NCBI GenBank assembly: GCA_020543525.1
Contig: JAHYIO010000031.1
Location: forward strand, 682,001 to 746,000
Length of the DNA stretch: 64,000 nt
Reading direction: 5' to 3'
From: Coriolopsis trogii
Lineage: Eukaryota; Basidiomycota; Agaricomycetes; Polyporales; Polyporaceae
The number at the start of each line of letters is the position of its first letter. Positions within the stretch are counted from its first letter, which is position 1. Under the pieces are notes generated by a model. That model was not told the origin of the DNA and made no database searches. It saw only the letters and a list, made by a program, of their open reading frames with translations. Made by a program: the position numbers and the translations under genes. This document shows, one piece after another, positions 46,185 through 58,167 of the stretch.

Positions 46185-47552
46185 TTAGCCGTTGTAGGGC
46201 GTGTTGCTAGGGTTCAGCCAGTCGAACATCGTGACCCCGCTGTACTGCGGTCCCCCAACCTTTCCGCCAGACGCAGTACCGACCCAACGGTGATAGACCG
46301 GAGTGTCCAGGATGAGCCGCTGGCCCGTCAATGTGAACTTGTACTCGTCCCCGTTCGCGAGCTTGTAGTCCAACGTGAACCCCTGCATGATGTTCACGCC
46401 CGCGTCGACCGTACGCCCAAAGGGCGTAACGGTAACGATGTCCGTCGAGCGGCTCCCCTCGGTCGAGCACTGGTACTGCAGCGGCTGCCCACTGCCATCC
46501 TGGAGGTACCCCTGGTTGAACACGCGGCTCGACTCCTTGACCCGCGCGCGCACGGCGGTGAGGTCGAACGGCCCGACCTGGGCGTTCATGAAGTACCACT
46601 CGTCCACGAGGTTGTCGAGCGGGGTCGGCATCCAGTTCGCGTCGTGGTAGCCCTGTCCCTGGAACGTCACCGCGGCCTCGTTGACGAGCGTCAGCTGCAC
46701 GACGGCGGACCCGCCCGTCTGGGAGATCGCCCAGCCGAGCTGCTCGAAGAACATCTGCTCGTTCGCGTTGAGCGGGGGAGTCCCCGCGGGGAGCGCGCTG
46801 TTGAAGTAGGGGCCGTTCGGGCACCCGAACCGTTCGCCGCGGCCGTCGCTCGTGATCGTGACTTGGGCGGTGAGGATGGCGGGGACGCTGACTTGGAGGT
46901 TGACGGAGCTGCCGAAGTTGTTGAACTCGCCTGGGGGGTTCCAGATGCCTTGGACTGCGGTACCTTGGAATGGGGTGATCGTGGCCGAGGGGGCTGGGAG
47001 GGTCTCCTGGTAAGTCTTGCCGTTGGGTAGCGCAATGTCCAGAACGATGTAGTTCTGAGGAGCGTTGGCCCCGCCAGCCAATGCGCGGAGCGCATTGAGT
47101 GGGTAACCTGAAGAGGCCGTGTGAGATCCTATTAACACGGCATGTAAAAAGTCCAGCGACAGCATACCTTCGTAGAAGGTGACATGGAGCCCAGGGATGA
47201 CTCCTGTGGTTGGATCCGGAGACCCATTCACCTGAAACCACCACCACTCGGTCGCTCCGTCCTGAGCATTGACGTCAATATATTGCCCATCGAAAGGAAT
47301 ATCATCTCGCGGTAGGGCATGCGAGTCTTGCGGTCGAACATGCCTTGTGCGAGCTATTGACACGATACGATGAGCGAGATTCATCAGTGCATCAAAGACG
47401 AATCAATGAAAGTCAACACTCACCGGCACAAGAGTTGGATAGTATGGCTACAAAAGTATACTTAAGGATTGTGGAGAAGTGCACCATGTCTACAGCGGGA
47501 GAAAGAGTGAGAGGGGAGATGTTGAGATGGAGGACTCACCGATGCTGCTCAT
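46185..47552 (-). CDS. Secreted CrtC/AttH-like (Diels-Alderase-fold) protein
   Basis: The protein matches the fungal AttH/CrtC-like group (hydroxyneurosporene-synthase domain), a two-barrel lipocalin-like fold that includes fungal Diels-Alderases and kievitone hydratase-type enzymes. An exon with MVHFSTILKYTFVAILSNSC (ATG at 47487) gives a signal peptide. A small upstream exon (ATG at 47552, MSSI) can join in frame, so the start is open. After an intron come GQYIDVNAQDGATEWWWFQV (the family's EWWWF signature), HVTFYEG, an intron, GYPLNALRALAGG, NYIVLDIALPNGKTYQ, GYHDANWMPTPLDNLVDEWY and FTLTGQRLILDTPVYHRW. The stop is at 46185; total about 400 residues. The substrate is unknown, and no biosynthetic core enzyme lies nearby. 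The gene appears intact. Confidence 0.8.
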
Positions 47553-49318
47553 ATACGGGACTTTGTCTAGCGGCACGGAGAGTTCGGACCAAATGAATCG
47601 TGCAACGTAAGAAGGATTGTGGTGACTATGCTAGGCGTGCAATATCACCGCAAACCCTGGTTGGGCAGACCGCAGAGGAGTAGCGTCAAAACTTCATCTC
47701 GGAACTGTTGGCGCTGATTGCGATGCATAGAAGGGCAACCTATCGAGCGCCGTAAGATGATCTGAACAACATGTCCGCGTCCATGGCAATTAACAGACCT
47801 TGTGGGTTACGAGAGTGAAGATGAACAACACCTTGTATAGAGCCGCACACGATGCGTTCTGTGGAGGCATGTCAACCAGGGCGGTCAGACGAAGTGGCGT
47901 ACTCGCTACACAACCCGCTGTGCAGCTTGCACAGAACCAGATGTGAGAATCAGAAGTGTATCTTCGGATCTTAGCTACCTCTCTTCCCTGAGACACTGGG
48001 GTGAACGGCTTGAAAAATAATAGCCGAGGAATAAGCGATATAAGATGTCAGTAGTAGCGATAGTTGACGTACATAATGGTCAACTTTCACATTTGGCTTT
48101 CGCAGCAATGTGTATGTTTCCTACTAGTAACGCGGCGTCTTATATATAGCCACATACGAGTCAGCACAAGGACGCATGCGAGAAGATGATGGGTTGCTCT
48201 GCAACGTACCTGACACCAGCGCTGGAATTGCGCGGATATACACGTTGACAGATGCGAAGATTCTGACCGCTGACTGGGTCAGAAGCTGGAAGGACCGGCG
48301 GGTACATGTGCATGTTTCGAGTCCTAGTCAAGCCGAACCTCGTGCTCTGATCTGGCGGCCACAGGACAGGGCTTTCCGGCACTAATGGACCAGCTTTTCA
48401 CCGAGTACTAGATGGCTATTTCCTCCAGAGCGACTCCGATATTGTACACCTTCAGGTGCTCCGTCGTTATGGCGACTCGGGGTCGAACTAGAATCGATGG
48501 GATAAGTTGAGATTTGATTTATCAGGTAGTAATGATTATGAGAGAGCACCCATCGAACGATTGGGGCAAGCCGTAGAGAGGAGAGGACTCAAACTGAAAG
48601 TCGCGGGTGCAGACAAGCCATCGACGACGCATGAGACCCATCGGAGACTCGGCGCTCCCTCCGGCCCGTTGCTCTCCGAACAGGCGCGCGACTCCTTGCG
48701 ACTCGTCTTCAAGTCGAGCCTCGATGGTTCCACGTCTCCTTCCACGCAAAATCGCTGACCGTGTACCTGTCTGCAGCAGCTGTTTGCACATGAAATACAT
48801 CGACGACTTCAAAGTCTGCACAGGCCTGTTTGACCATGCCGGCGGATTCTCTCTTCGAACGGAGTTCGCAAGGCATCCATCCGATCATCAGAGGACATTT
48901 CAAGCGAAGTCCTGGGAACATACTTGTGAGGACAAGTCAATACAGAGCTACGGTGAGTCTGTGCTGGTCTGGCCATCAAGCCTTCGCACCTCAGGTCTAA
49001 TTGTTGTGGGTTCGCCCGGGGTCAGAAATTCTATGCATTGGTCTGTTAGGCCACGAATTGTTTGTTGACAGCCCACAACGCGGAGGTATGTTGGTCTTGA
49101 CACAACGTAGCGGCCTCAGATTGCTCCGGATCATGTGTCAAGCCTTGGCTTTGTCGATGTCTTTGAAGGAAAGCCCGGCCAGCATGCCGCCAGATTAACT
49201 CCACTTCTTGTCATAGCGTGACACCATGCATCTCGTGGCTTTGTCCCGGACAATGCGCGGGCCACCTGGGTTACTAACAATCCCCTAGACAAAAGCTGTC
49301 CGTGCATTGAGAGCGAGG

Positions 49319-49594
49319 TATAAATACCCTCCGCCTGCTTGCGCTAACGGGCCAACCACTCCTCTCTTCTCTCTCCTGCCAGTCCGCTCCCGCCCACTTT
49401 GCATGGACAATTCTACCTCTCAAGCGCGACGTGCGCTTCATTCGCTCTCACTCACAGATAAACTTCTCAAGACGCTTATGCTACGCAACGCTAGCAGAAC
49501 GCTATGGTTAGATGCCCGGCGGTGTCTACTGTGGCGTTCCCACCCTTTTGAGCTGTGCTCGACATCGTCGAAACGCCCAGCAGCCGCCCTCTAG
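49319..49594 (+). CDS. Leader cassette copy D, short open frame
   Basis: TATAAATACCCT at 49319 matches the copy at 20.1 kb. ATG at about 49403 opens MDNSTSQARRALHS, LSLTDKLLKTLMLRNASRT and LWLDARRCLLWRSHP before the stop at 49594. The motif is in frame. The sequence after it looks like a helical segment rich in Leu/Arg; whether it continues through an intron is unclear. Confidence 0.4.
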   Translation, partial: YKYPPPACANGPTTPLFSLLPVRSRPLCMDNSTSQARRALHSLSLTDKLLKTLMLRNASRTLWLDARRCLLWRSHPFELCSTSSKRPAAAL

Positions 49595-51086
49595 AAGAGA
49601 GTGCGACACTGTTTCTTGACGGGGTCAGTGTCATGATCGGTCTGCTCTTGACTTGTGCTAACCTTAAGTCGCTTCCACAAGTCTGGGGATAGCAGGACAT
49701 AGGAGGCGAACGAGCCGGACAAGAATGTCGTTCCTCCGTACACTCACCGAGGATCACCTCCTCATTACCTTCCGGATGTTTGCAGACGATGCGCGCGAGG
49801 GAGCGAGACACGGATGACGTCTTCTGCGCCTCTACAGCCCTCTTCGCGACCGAACACCGAGCACGCCCCGATGGCGGACGTCTCGTGCCGATGCTTATGC
49901 ACCGTTAGAGGGTGGACAGTCCAGGGATGCGAGATCACGACAGACTCTCTGCCTCCACAATCACCTGAACGAGTTTGCGCTGCGTATTCCGTGAGTGCAT
50001 GCGTCCATTATGATGAGTCGCGATGAGTCGCGAAGTGACGCAAGGCTGATTATGTGTGTAGATCAGAGTCATGGTCAGAAGACAACTCCACCAACCCCTC
50101 AGCCTTGCAACTCTCCTCCCGCACGGGACTGGGGGTGTATGACATTGATACGTCATGAGGACCCGGGTATACCCCAGCGCGATACGCAAGACATTTCCAC
50201 AGAACCCGGATAAGTATGAGGTTGGTTCCGGGAACCCGCTATGTAAGTTGTGGATCGCAAACTTTGGTGCTGTTCTCCACCTCATAATCCCCATACTCTG
50301 TAGCGAGCAGAAAGCGTCGAAGACCCACCTCGCTTGAGGGTTTCAACATGTTCTTGCCACCGGATCACCATTCCCCAACCCACCTGCTCGTGACGCCGGG
50401 GAGATGGGGGCTTCAATGGACGAGGGAACGTTCGGGGAGGCGGTGAGTCCGCTCGATACCGGAAACGCCTCGCACATGGTTAGGGTGCGCTCCGGGGAGC
50501 TGGGTAGTATCTTCCGCTTTCCTCCCCCGTCTGCAAGTTTTCTACCCCTGCAGACGCATCAGGTGTCTGTTCTCCCTTATGCTCCCACAAGCATGCACTA
50601 CGGCGATCAAAGGACTGTCCCTCCAGCACATGTGACGCAAGCTGGAGAGCATCTCAGGGCACAAGCGCCCTGAAGTCTCGCCCCCTCGTCCTCCCAGGCC
50701 ACCCGTGTCGTTAGACATTCCGTTTCACGAGGACTCGGGCAAGGTCTTTGTGTCTGACTGCGGTCAGTGCCTCCTTCGCACCTTGTCAAGCGTCTTGTCC
50801 AGTGAACCGTGGAACAAAAGGTCCTGGGACCTGATCGCATCTCACAGCCATGCTGGTATGTTATGCGCATTGTTGTCGACCTATCACAGAGTCGCTCATA
50901 CTAACTATGTCTCCAACAGGTCTGATGTCACGGTCCGGTGGCTGGAAGAAACTTCGCTTCGAGGAGGAGGGCACAGTACATGACACTACAGGTGCCTTTT
51001 ACGATGCTCATCATAGGCGCACCCCCTCCGATGTTCCCTTCGCCTACAGTGGTGCTGGATCCGACTGTGGTACTCGCCGTCTTGCC

Positions 51087-51107
51087 GGGGGGGGGGGGGG
51101 GGGGGGG
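51087..51107 (+). repeat. Homopolymer of 21 G
   Basis: An unbroken run of 21 G on the plus strand, far longer than any other homopolymer in the window. Confidence 0.9.
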
Positions 51108-52179
51108 CGCAGCCCCAGGCCGCCGATCCTGGAGATACACGACCGTTCATCTGGTGGTCATCACCACGGCCTGCTTCGTGCGCGAACGCCCGGGTGAAGT
51201 GGTCATAGAGGGTCGCGTTGATCCCAAAACCGACTTCAGCTCTCCTCCGCCACCTGGGGTCGCTACTCGTCGAACCGAAGCCTCGAAGAAGGATCTGTCA
51301 ACTGCAGATCCCTCGCTCCCTGCGCCGTAGACCCATCGAGCGGTTGGACTAGGAGAAGGGGTTTGTAAGCCAGCAAGCGGCTTCGGAATGGTCTCTCCCA
51401 GTGGGATACCGTTCCCGCAATAGCCTGACATATGTCTGTAGTTAGCGATAAAAATGTTAACTCAGCCAAAGATATCATCGAAAAGGTGTGATACTTCATG
51501 CTGCTTGCACAAGGGCCCCGTTTGCCGACAGTGTAGCTGGTCGATAATTATGCTTATGCTGAATCATCGCCTCACGCAAGCCACATTTGGGACACACCAG
51601 TGTTGACATTTTCCAGGTACCCTTATGGCATATCTCGTTGAGGTCTCTCTCCAAGACTTCGCGATCAAGCTCAAACGCACCATGCTATGTAACATTTGTA
51701 ACGGTTGACTCATACATCCTGATGTACCATCCAGGTGACAGTTCTTGATAAAGGTGTGGCTCGAACTCGGCGCGTGCTGCATGCCGTAGTCTGTACTAGA
51801 AGGTTTGGTGCGTCCACGCCAGACTGTCCGGTGATACGATTGCCGAGATCCTCAGTGAGGCCGGAGATTCTGAACCACAGTGTATCTCCGCATGTCCTCG
51901 TCACTGTACGGTAACAAGTCGACTATCTTGACGCCTCCTCAGGCACAGACTTCTCGTCATCGGCAACACGGCCAGGCACGTACATATGAACAGTCCTACA
52001 AGCCCGTGGCACCAGAGCACGCCCAGTGTGAACATGAGGGTTTTCTCATCACATCGGCCAGACCCTGTTCTGCGCGCGGCTTTGAGAGTGAAAATGTCAT
52101 AGCTCTAGTCGTACACAACATCGCTAGCGTTACAGTATTCGTTTCTCCCAAGTCCTATACAAGTGCCCTCAGAGTACAT

Positions 52180-55100
52180 TTACCAAGTATCAGGCCTGTG
52201 CGAACCCGCTCAGTCAGCATAATCACACCACGCGGACAATCAACAAGCCAACTCACCCAAACGACTGGCCCTTGGCCAAGGCAATGAGCGGGAGCGCCAT
52301 GCCGTCGGCGTTGTTGAACGAGACGGTGTTCCCCCACCAAGACTGGATCGTGTTCTTGCCGATGTTGCCGTTTTGCGGGTACTGCAGGGCGAAGAAGATG
52401 ATGATGATCGCGACGGCGACACCAGAGTCGAGTGCGGCCGACAACACATCTAGAGCATAGAACGCGCAGTCAGCCCCTGACGGCTGAGAAGGAAGAGGAA
52501 GAGACGTACAGTTGTACTTGGTCCACCACGAGAAATGACGGCGACGGATGACGTAGTTGAAGATGAACCCGACGATCGTCCAGGGTACGTAGTTGAACGC
52601 CGTCGCGGGCGGGATGGCGCCTGTGCCGCTGAAGATGACGGGGAAGTTGATGTACTTCATGGGCGAGTTCGGCCACTTGCGTGTGATGAGCCAGCCGAAG
52701 AGCGGGCAGGCAGCACCAATGAGGAAGAAGAACACGAGACCGCTATGTCCCAACGAGACTGGTTAGTCGGGCGCGATATGACCACGACAACTAAAGATTG
52801 CTTACTAGTACACCTGACCCTTGGAGAACTGACGAGCGGGACCGATGACACCCCAAATGATGGACGCGGTACCGAAGACTTGCGTTGAAGGACACTGCGG
52901 AGAAGTTAGCACCGTGACTAGAGACATCTGACCAAGACGACTCACGATAAATCCGTTCGGCTGGTCCGGTGTACACATTCCCTCGATGTTGGTGAACATC
53001 CAGGCCTGAACACCAAGCTGTACGGTGCCGGCGACCACGGTCGCAACGACTTGACCCCAGAACATGGGCCGGGGTGGAACCTTCATGTAGTGACCGAGCT
53101 TGAAGTCGGAGGCGAAGGTGAGCGCCTGGGCCATGGTGATGTAGCCCCACGTCTTGAACATCATCATAGCGATAGGGCGGCCGGGAAGAGCGTAGCCGAT
53201 AACCAACTCAGTGATGACACTACGACAATTGCAGTAAGAAATCCCAACGCATGTCCGGATAGTAAAGGATCAGCTTACTTGAGACCAATCTGCTGGTTGG
53301 TGATGGCCTGAATCATGCCAATAGGAATAGTGTAGACGAAGGCTGAGAGGCCGTCAGATGATGCTAGGATGGAATGCGACAGACAGACTTACCAATGATT
53401 AAGGCGAGTACAAACGCCCAGACTGGGAACTGCGTGTTCCACACCTCGATGGAGATGATACCGAAGACAAACATCGTGACTAGAGCACATCAAGTTGTCA
53501 GCACGGCAGATCCAGGTGAGCGCAACCAGCACTTACGGAAGACGAGTCCGTACCACCACTCGGGCACCTGCGGGTACTTCGACATGAGACGAGCATGGAT
53601 ATCAGGCTGCTCGTGCATGGAGCGTCTGGACTGGACCCAAATCTGCTTGCGGAAGTAGAGGAAGGTGTGCATGAGGGTCGCCGTGATGGACGCGAAGGAC
53701 AAGCCGTAGGAGAGGGCGAAGGTCGTGGACAGGAAGAGAGGACTGTACTGCTCGTATTTCATGACATTAAGGCTCGCGTCGTCGTTGATAATCTGCGACA
53801 CATCATAGCTATTGCCGAAGCGGTCGAACGACGTGCGCGACGAGATGCTATGAAACCGTAGAGTTAGCGAGGGGAGCTCTGCCATCAAAGCCATAGCGTG
53901 AACTTACGGCATATACTTGCTATACCAGGTGTTAGTGTAGTATAGGATTGGAGTGATGATCCCTATTCGCAGTCAGCTGCACGTTCAGACAACACCGTGA
54001 CCAAAGTGGGGCTCACAGAAGAAGAAAACGAAGCCACCGGCGACATTGGCCTCAGCCCACCACGGAGTGGCGAGGGGAGAGCCGATGTAGGCGATTTGTG
54101 CCCAATCGAAGGTGATCAACGACATTCCCTATAAATTGTTTAGTATCAGATACGTCCACTAAAGCAACTAGGCATGCACTAACCAGACCGCTGCTATAAC
54201 CGAAGAGCTGGTTGATGACGATGTTGTTCGGCGCAATCCAGCAGACCCAGTTGAAGAACGAAAGGGCTTGGAAGATGTAGGCCGGGAAGAAGTACCAGCA
54301 CGTCGAGCACAGGAAGGCAATGTAGAAGAATCTCTCGCGGCTCATACCACCACGGTCACCCATACCAGCGTAGACCTGGGAGTGGAGGGTGTTGAAGAGA
54401 GCACATGTGACGAGATTCGCCGGCCAGACTGTGCATGCGTGAGTCTCATAACGGGTAGGATTCGTACGAGAATGCTAACTCATGGAAGGAGGTTGTACGA
54501 GGAAACGACGTGCTATACCACCGATTGAAAAACCAATCTGAGTAGACGCAGTCAGGCCTGTGTAGGAAGTACAAGGGAAAACGCAAACTCACAAGCTGGG
54601 TGCTCATCACGACCATCCATTGGTCTGTATGCCGAACATTAATAGACGTTCTACACAAGGTGAGGTGATCGATACGTACAACTGAAGTTGTAGATCTGGT
54701 TGTAGTAGACCCGTTGGACTGCGACAATATCCGTCTGAACAACAACATGAGCCAGCCTCCTCTTGGAAAGACTCGTCGCCATGACGTACCGCATACGCAG
54801 ACCCAGAGCCGACACTCGCCATGATGGTGATCAGGACATGCTCCTTGACGTTGAATGGACCAGGGTTGAGGGGTACGCCTAACACTTTGTAGTTGGGTAC
54901 GAATTTCGCCCACGCCCGACCGACAGGGAAAGAGAGAAGCTGAGCCACAATCTGCCGCCGGTACTACCATCAGCCGAGTGACAAGAATGTACGGATGATT
55001 GACGCACCCCAGTCACGCCAACGCTCGGGAAGCGGAAGAAGAAGAACTGGTTCATGCCGGGGATGATAATCGCCCAGAGGATTCCAATGACCCATACACG

Positions 55101-55437
55101 CAGCGAAGATACTGGCATAGAGGGGTCATCGGTATTGGCGACGGCTGATCGGACCTCGGGATACGGGGAGTCATCCTCTGCAGTAATCCATTTACTGTTA
55201 ACTCGGGATAACGGCCTCACAGTGGATACGTACCCAAGAGAATGGCATCCTTGTCGATATTGGGATCATCGAAGGCGACAATGTCTTGTATTGTCAGGAC
55301 TGCCGCTAACAACGGAAGGGTCAAGGGTGTCGTCGCACAGGATCGATGAGGGAGCACGTACGAGCTTTCTCGACATCGGTCTTCTCCTGGATGGAGCCCG
55401 TACTGCCGTGCTCAGAGTCCTCTACGTTGTGCGCCAT
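52180..55437 (-). CDS. OPT-family oligopeptide transporter
   Basis: OPT proteins are proton-coupled importers of tetra- and pentapeptides, or of glutathione and metal-peptide complexes. The ATG at 55437 starts MAHNVEDSEHGSTGS. Many exons follow: DDSPYPEVRSAVANTDDP (family N-terminal motif), VWVIGILWAIIIPGMNQFFF, PLNPGPFNVKEHVLITIMAS (family signature), YNFSYQWMVVMSTQL, RFFYIAFLCSTCWYFFPAYI, NNIVINQLFGYSSGL, a loop, FALSYGLSFASITATLMHTF, VFVLALII-type helices, VIGYALPGRPIAMMMFKTWG, FGTASIIWGVIGPARQFSKG, NFPVIFSGTGAIPPATAFNY and HSGLVFFFLIGAACPLFGW. A short last exon joins GQSFG to PDTW and stops at 52180, the usual family end; an unspliced reading would stop at once after GQSFG. The gene seems intact with 15 or so introns. 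Plasma membrane is expected. Confidence 0.9.
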
Positions 55438-57185
55438 GGCGAGACGGAGAGTGGGAGGACGTGCAGACGTGGGACGCTTCTCCGGGGGTTCTTGTACGGT
55501 GCTCGGACTCTCTTGTGCGATAAGAACCACCCATTCTCCGGCCATTTCGCGAGGGTAGAATCCGTCTCCGTCCCTGGAACCCCTTATCGTAGTGTCCCAC
55601 CCCGCCAGGCGTGGGGTACAACGTCTCCCCCTGGTGTCCTGCGGCTATCATGAGCTTGAACGTATCTCTTCCGCGCCATCTGAGCACTTCAGTTACACAG
55701 GGGTATATCCCGTCAGGAGACCGCCTGTAGAGCGGAACTCGCTCCGAGGGATCGACCCTGCCCGAGTCGTAAGCAAAGCTCGACCAGTGCATGGACAGCG
55801 CTGCTTACATCAGTGCCGCATGCGCTCGCTCACACTTGCATGCGAGAATCTAAGAGCTTCTCAATGCCACGGTCGAGACTACAGGGAAATTGATGCTTCT
55901 TCGGGATATGAACCTATATTTACGAACGGAGCATGGTATCTCGTATGTGGAGAGCCACTCACCATCGCCGCAAAGCTACCATAGTACGCTGTGACGACAT
56001 CGCATGTGTGAGCACGCGACACGCTCCCTATCTCGTTGGTGGTAGTCACTCGCAAGAGCCAAGGTGCATGGCATACCCACGAGTATTTGCGACTTTTCTC
56101 CGCAGCACTCAGCGATGCACAGAAAGAACTGAAGGACATACGCGTCAACTTCCGCGTAAACATTCTTCGCGAAAGGAAGGGACTCACGTAATCGTCAGTC
56201 TCACTACTTGAGTCGGTGGTCCTCCGCCGACGCTACAGCTGTCTTGTGTGTCATTGGGCGGGTTGGTGTACTTGCGGATACGTCAAATAGAGACCCTTCA
56301 CTTCTCACTACTATTCTCTCATATAAAAATACACGACCGGAAGTAGAAATCAACGGCCAGTATTTGCTTGAAAGCAGCATTTACGCAGAGAGTTACTGAG
56401 ATTCAGGCACTCCAGAAGCCGTTGTCATTCGGAAGGTAGGCACTAACAGCAGTAACGTCTGCCATCGCTCCCATATAGATTCAGTACGGCCTGTCGGCAG
56501 AAACGTGAGCCTGGCAGCGTCAAATTCGTATCGAACCATACCGATGGGAATACCGAAAGAATGGTCAGGGTCTATCTAGCGAGGGCTTGCCCCATGCCGA
56601 CAGTGTGTTCCCGCCGCAGCATGTGGGTGTTCACGGTTCGTGCTCCTGATTTGGAACAGGGTTCACAGCCTGCCAGTGCGCGCGGCCGTGCGAGTTAACC
56701 TCTAGCACGCCACTATCCCGGACGCCGACGAGGGTGAAGACGTGAGCAAAAGCACCAGATCAGCGACTTCTATGTCGTTGTCAGTTATTCCATAATTGAC
56801 CGGGGATTCCTAGCCATGCTACGCGCCGACGTCGATCCACAGCTCTGTGGAGGAGATGGCAAGGAAGATGGGGTTAAATCGACTGTCGACTACTGGCGAG
56901 TCTATTGGTTGTTCTAGCCTCTTTAGAGCTGGTGTTTCAGAATGAGGCAGCTTTAAGCCCTTTGTCTGGATAACAGTCCGATTCTGAAAAAGAGAAGGAT
57001 TTTGTCGGCAGAACATGGTGGGAGCTGGAAGAGAACAGTTCACGGAGGCCGCGCGCAATTTCTCGAGCGTCTCTCAAGTTCTCAGCTGCAAGCCTGCAAC
57101 ACGTATTTGCTAGCGCCCACAACATCTCTTCCACCACCAAAACTCCTTGTCCCCGGTCTCTTCGGTCTTCAGTCTAGTTCTTACT
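55438..57185. other. Intergenic, nothing recognised
   Basis: A promoter region for the OPT gene on the minus strand and for NOL12 on the plus strand. A TATAAAAA lies at about 56321. No domain-bearing frame was seen. Confidence 0.4.
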
Positions 57186-58078
57186 ATGGCGTCCTCCAAC
57201 CTGGCTGTGCTCACCAAATCCCACAATATTGTTGCCTCAAAGAGGAGAGCAAGAAAGGAACAGATCAAGGAGGTTCTTTTCGACGACGCTGCTCGTAGGT
57301 GCGCATCCAAACGCTCCCATGCGCGCTCGAGTCAAGCTCAATAGCTCTGAAGAGAATTCTTGACGGGCTTTCACAAACGTAAACTTCAAAAGAAGGAGGA
57401 ATCGAAGAAGAAAGCAATTGAGAGGGAGAAGAATGAGAGATTGGAGGCACGGCGTGAGGTGCGTCGAGGCATTCTCTCATGCTCTGCTCCCCTTCTCACA
57501 ATCTGTATACGCTATCAGCACCGTAAGATGCTCGCTGAGCAGGCCAAGAAAAACGCTGCCGAGGCTGAGAGAGCATATGGCGGTATCGTCGGTGAGTTCT
57601 CACCGATGTCAGTGCACGCAGGTCTGTCAGACGACCCATGCGCGGGACAGATGACGAAAGTGGGAGCGAATGGGACGGTATAGGTTCGTCAAGAGGCAAG
57701 GCACGAGCTGCGGTGGCGGAGGAAGAGGAAGAGTACGAAGACGAGGAACAGCTTGCCACCGTCACCGTCGTAGAGGAGTTCGACCCCGATAGCCTTATCC
57801 ATGGTACACAACCTCCGCCCAGCGCACAAGACCTCAATGAAGCCCCGTCGGAAACAGCACCGGCGGCCCAGCCGCGAACGAAGCGGAGACCTACCCCTGC
57901 GGACACGGCGAAGACCAAGGCGAAGTCGAAAGCAAACGCCAAAGCCAAAGACATCAAATACCAGACAGGCGCTGCGCGGAAGGCGGAACGACAAAAACAA
58001 CGTAAACGCAAACTCGAAAAAGCCGACCGCGCAGGTGGGAAGGGTTCCAGGAGGAAGAGTATCAAAGGCAGGCGGTAA
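57186..58078 (+). CDS. NOL12/Rrp17-like rRNA-processing protein
   Basis: The NOL12 (yeast Rrp17, Nop25) family are nucleolar proteins needed for 5'-end processing of pre-60S rRNA. ATG at 57186 gives MASSNLAVLTKSHNIVASKR then EQIKEVLFDDAARR. After an intron comes the signature EFLTGFHKRKLQKKEESKK and EREKNERLEARRE, then an intron, then MLAEQAKKNAAEAERAYGG. The intron after AYGGIV ends at GGGACAG (about 57652), giving DDESGSEWDGIG in frame. The rest is acidic, then Lys/Arg-rich (KAKSKANAKAKDIKYQ, GSRRKSIKGRR), with the stop at 58078. The coiled-coil charge pattern fits the family. The 3' end faces the Rkm5-like gene with only 89 bp between stops, so the transcripts probably overlap. Confidence 0.87.
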
Positions 58079-58167
58079 CGTCGGAGACCATCTGTGCAAT
58101 CTGCGCATCCATTATAGTTCATTATCGTGCACAAGAGCGACGACTCTACATCCAAGGTGCATCGTAA

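Larger units (their letters stand above)
47553..52179. other. Gene-poor stretch
   Basis: It contains leader cassette copy D at 49319-49600, a TATATATAG at about 48142 without a recognised gene after it, and a 21-G run. Short frames at about 48507, 50404 and 50938 have no recognisable domain. Confidence 0.4.

Noticed and set aside
46086..47247. Long open frames of 314 and 346 codons overlapping the CrtC-like gene
   Set aside because: They are frame shadows of a GC-rich exon; composition is Arg/Pro-heavy and no domain is visible, while the minus-strand frame has the EWWWF family signature.
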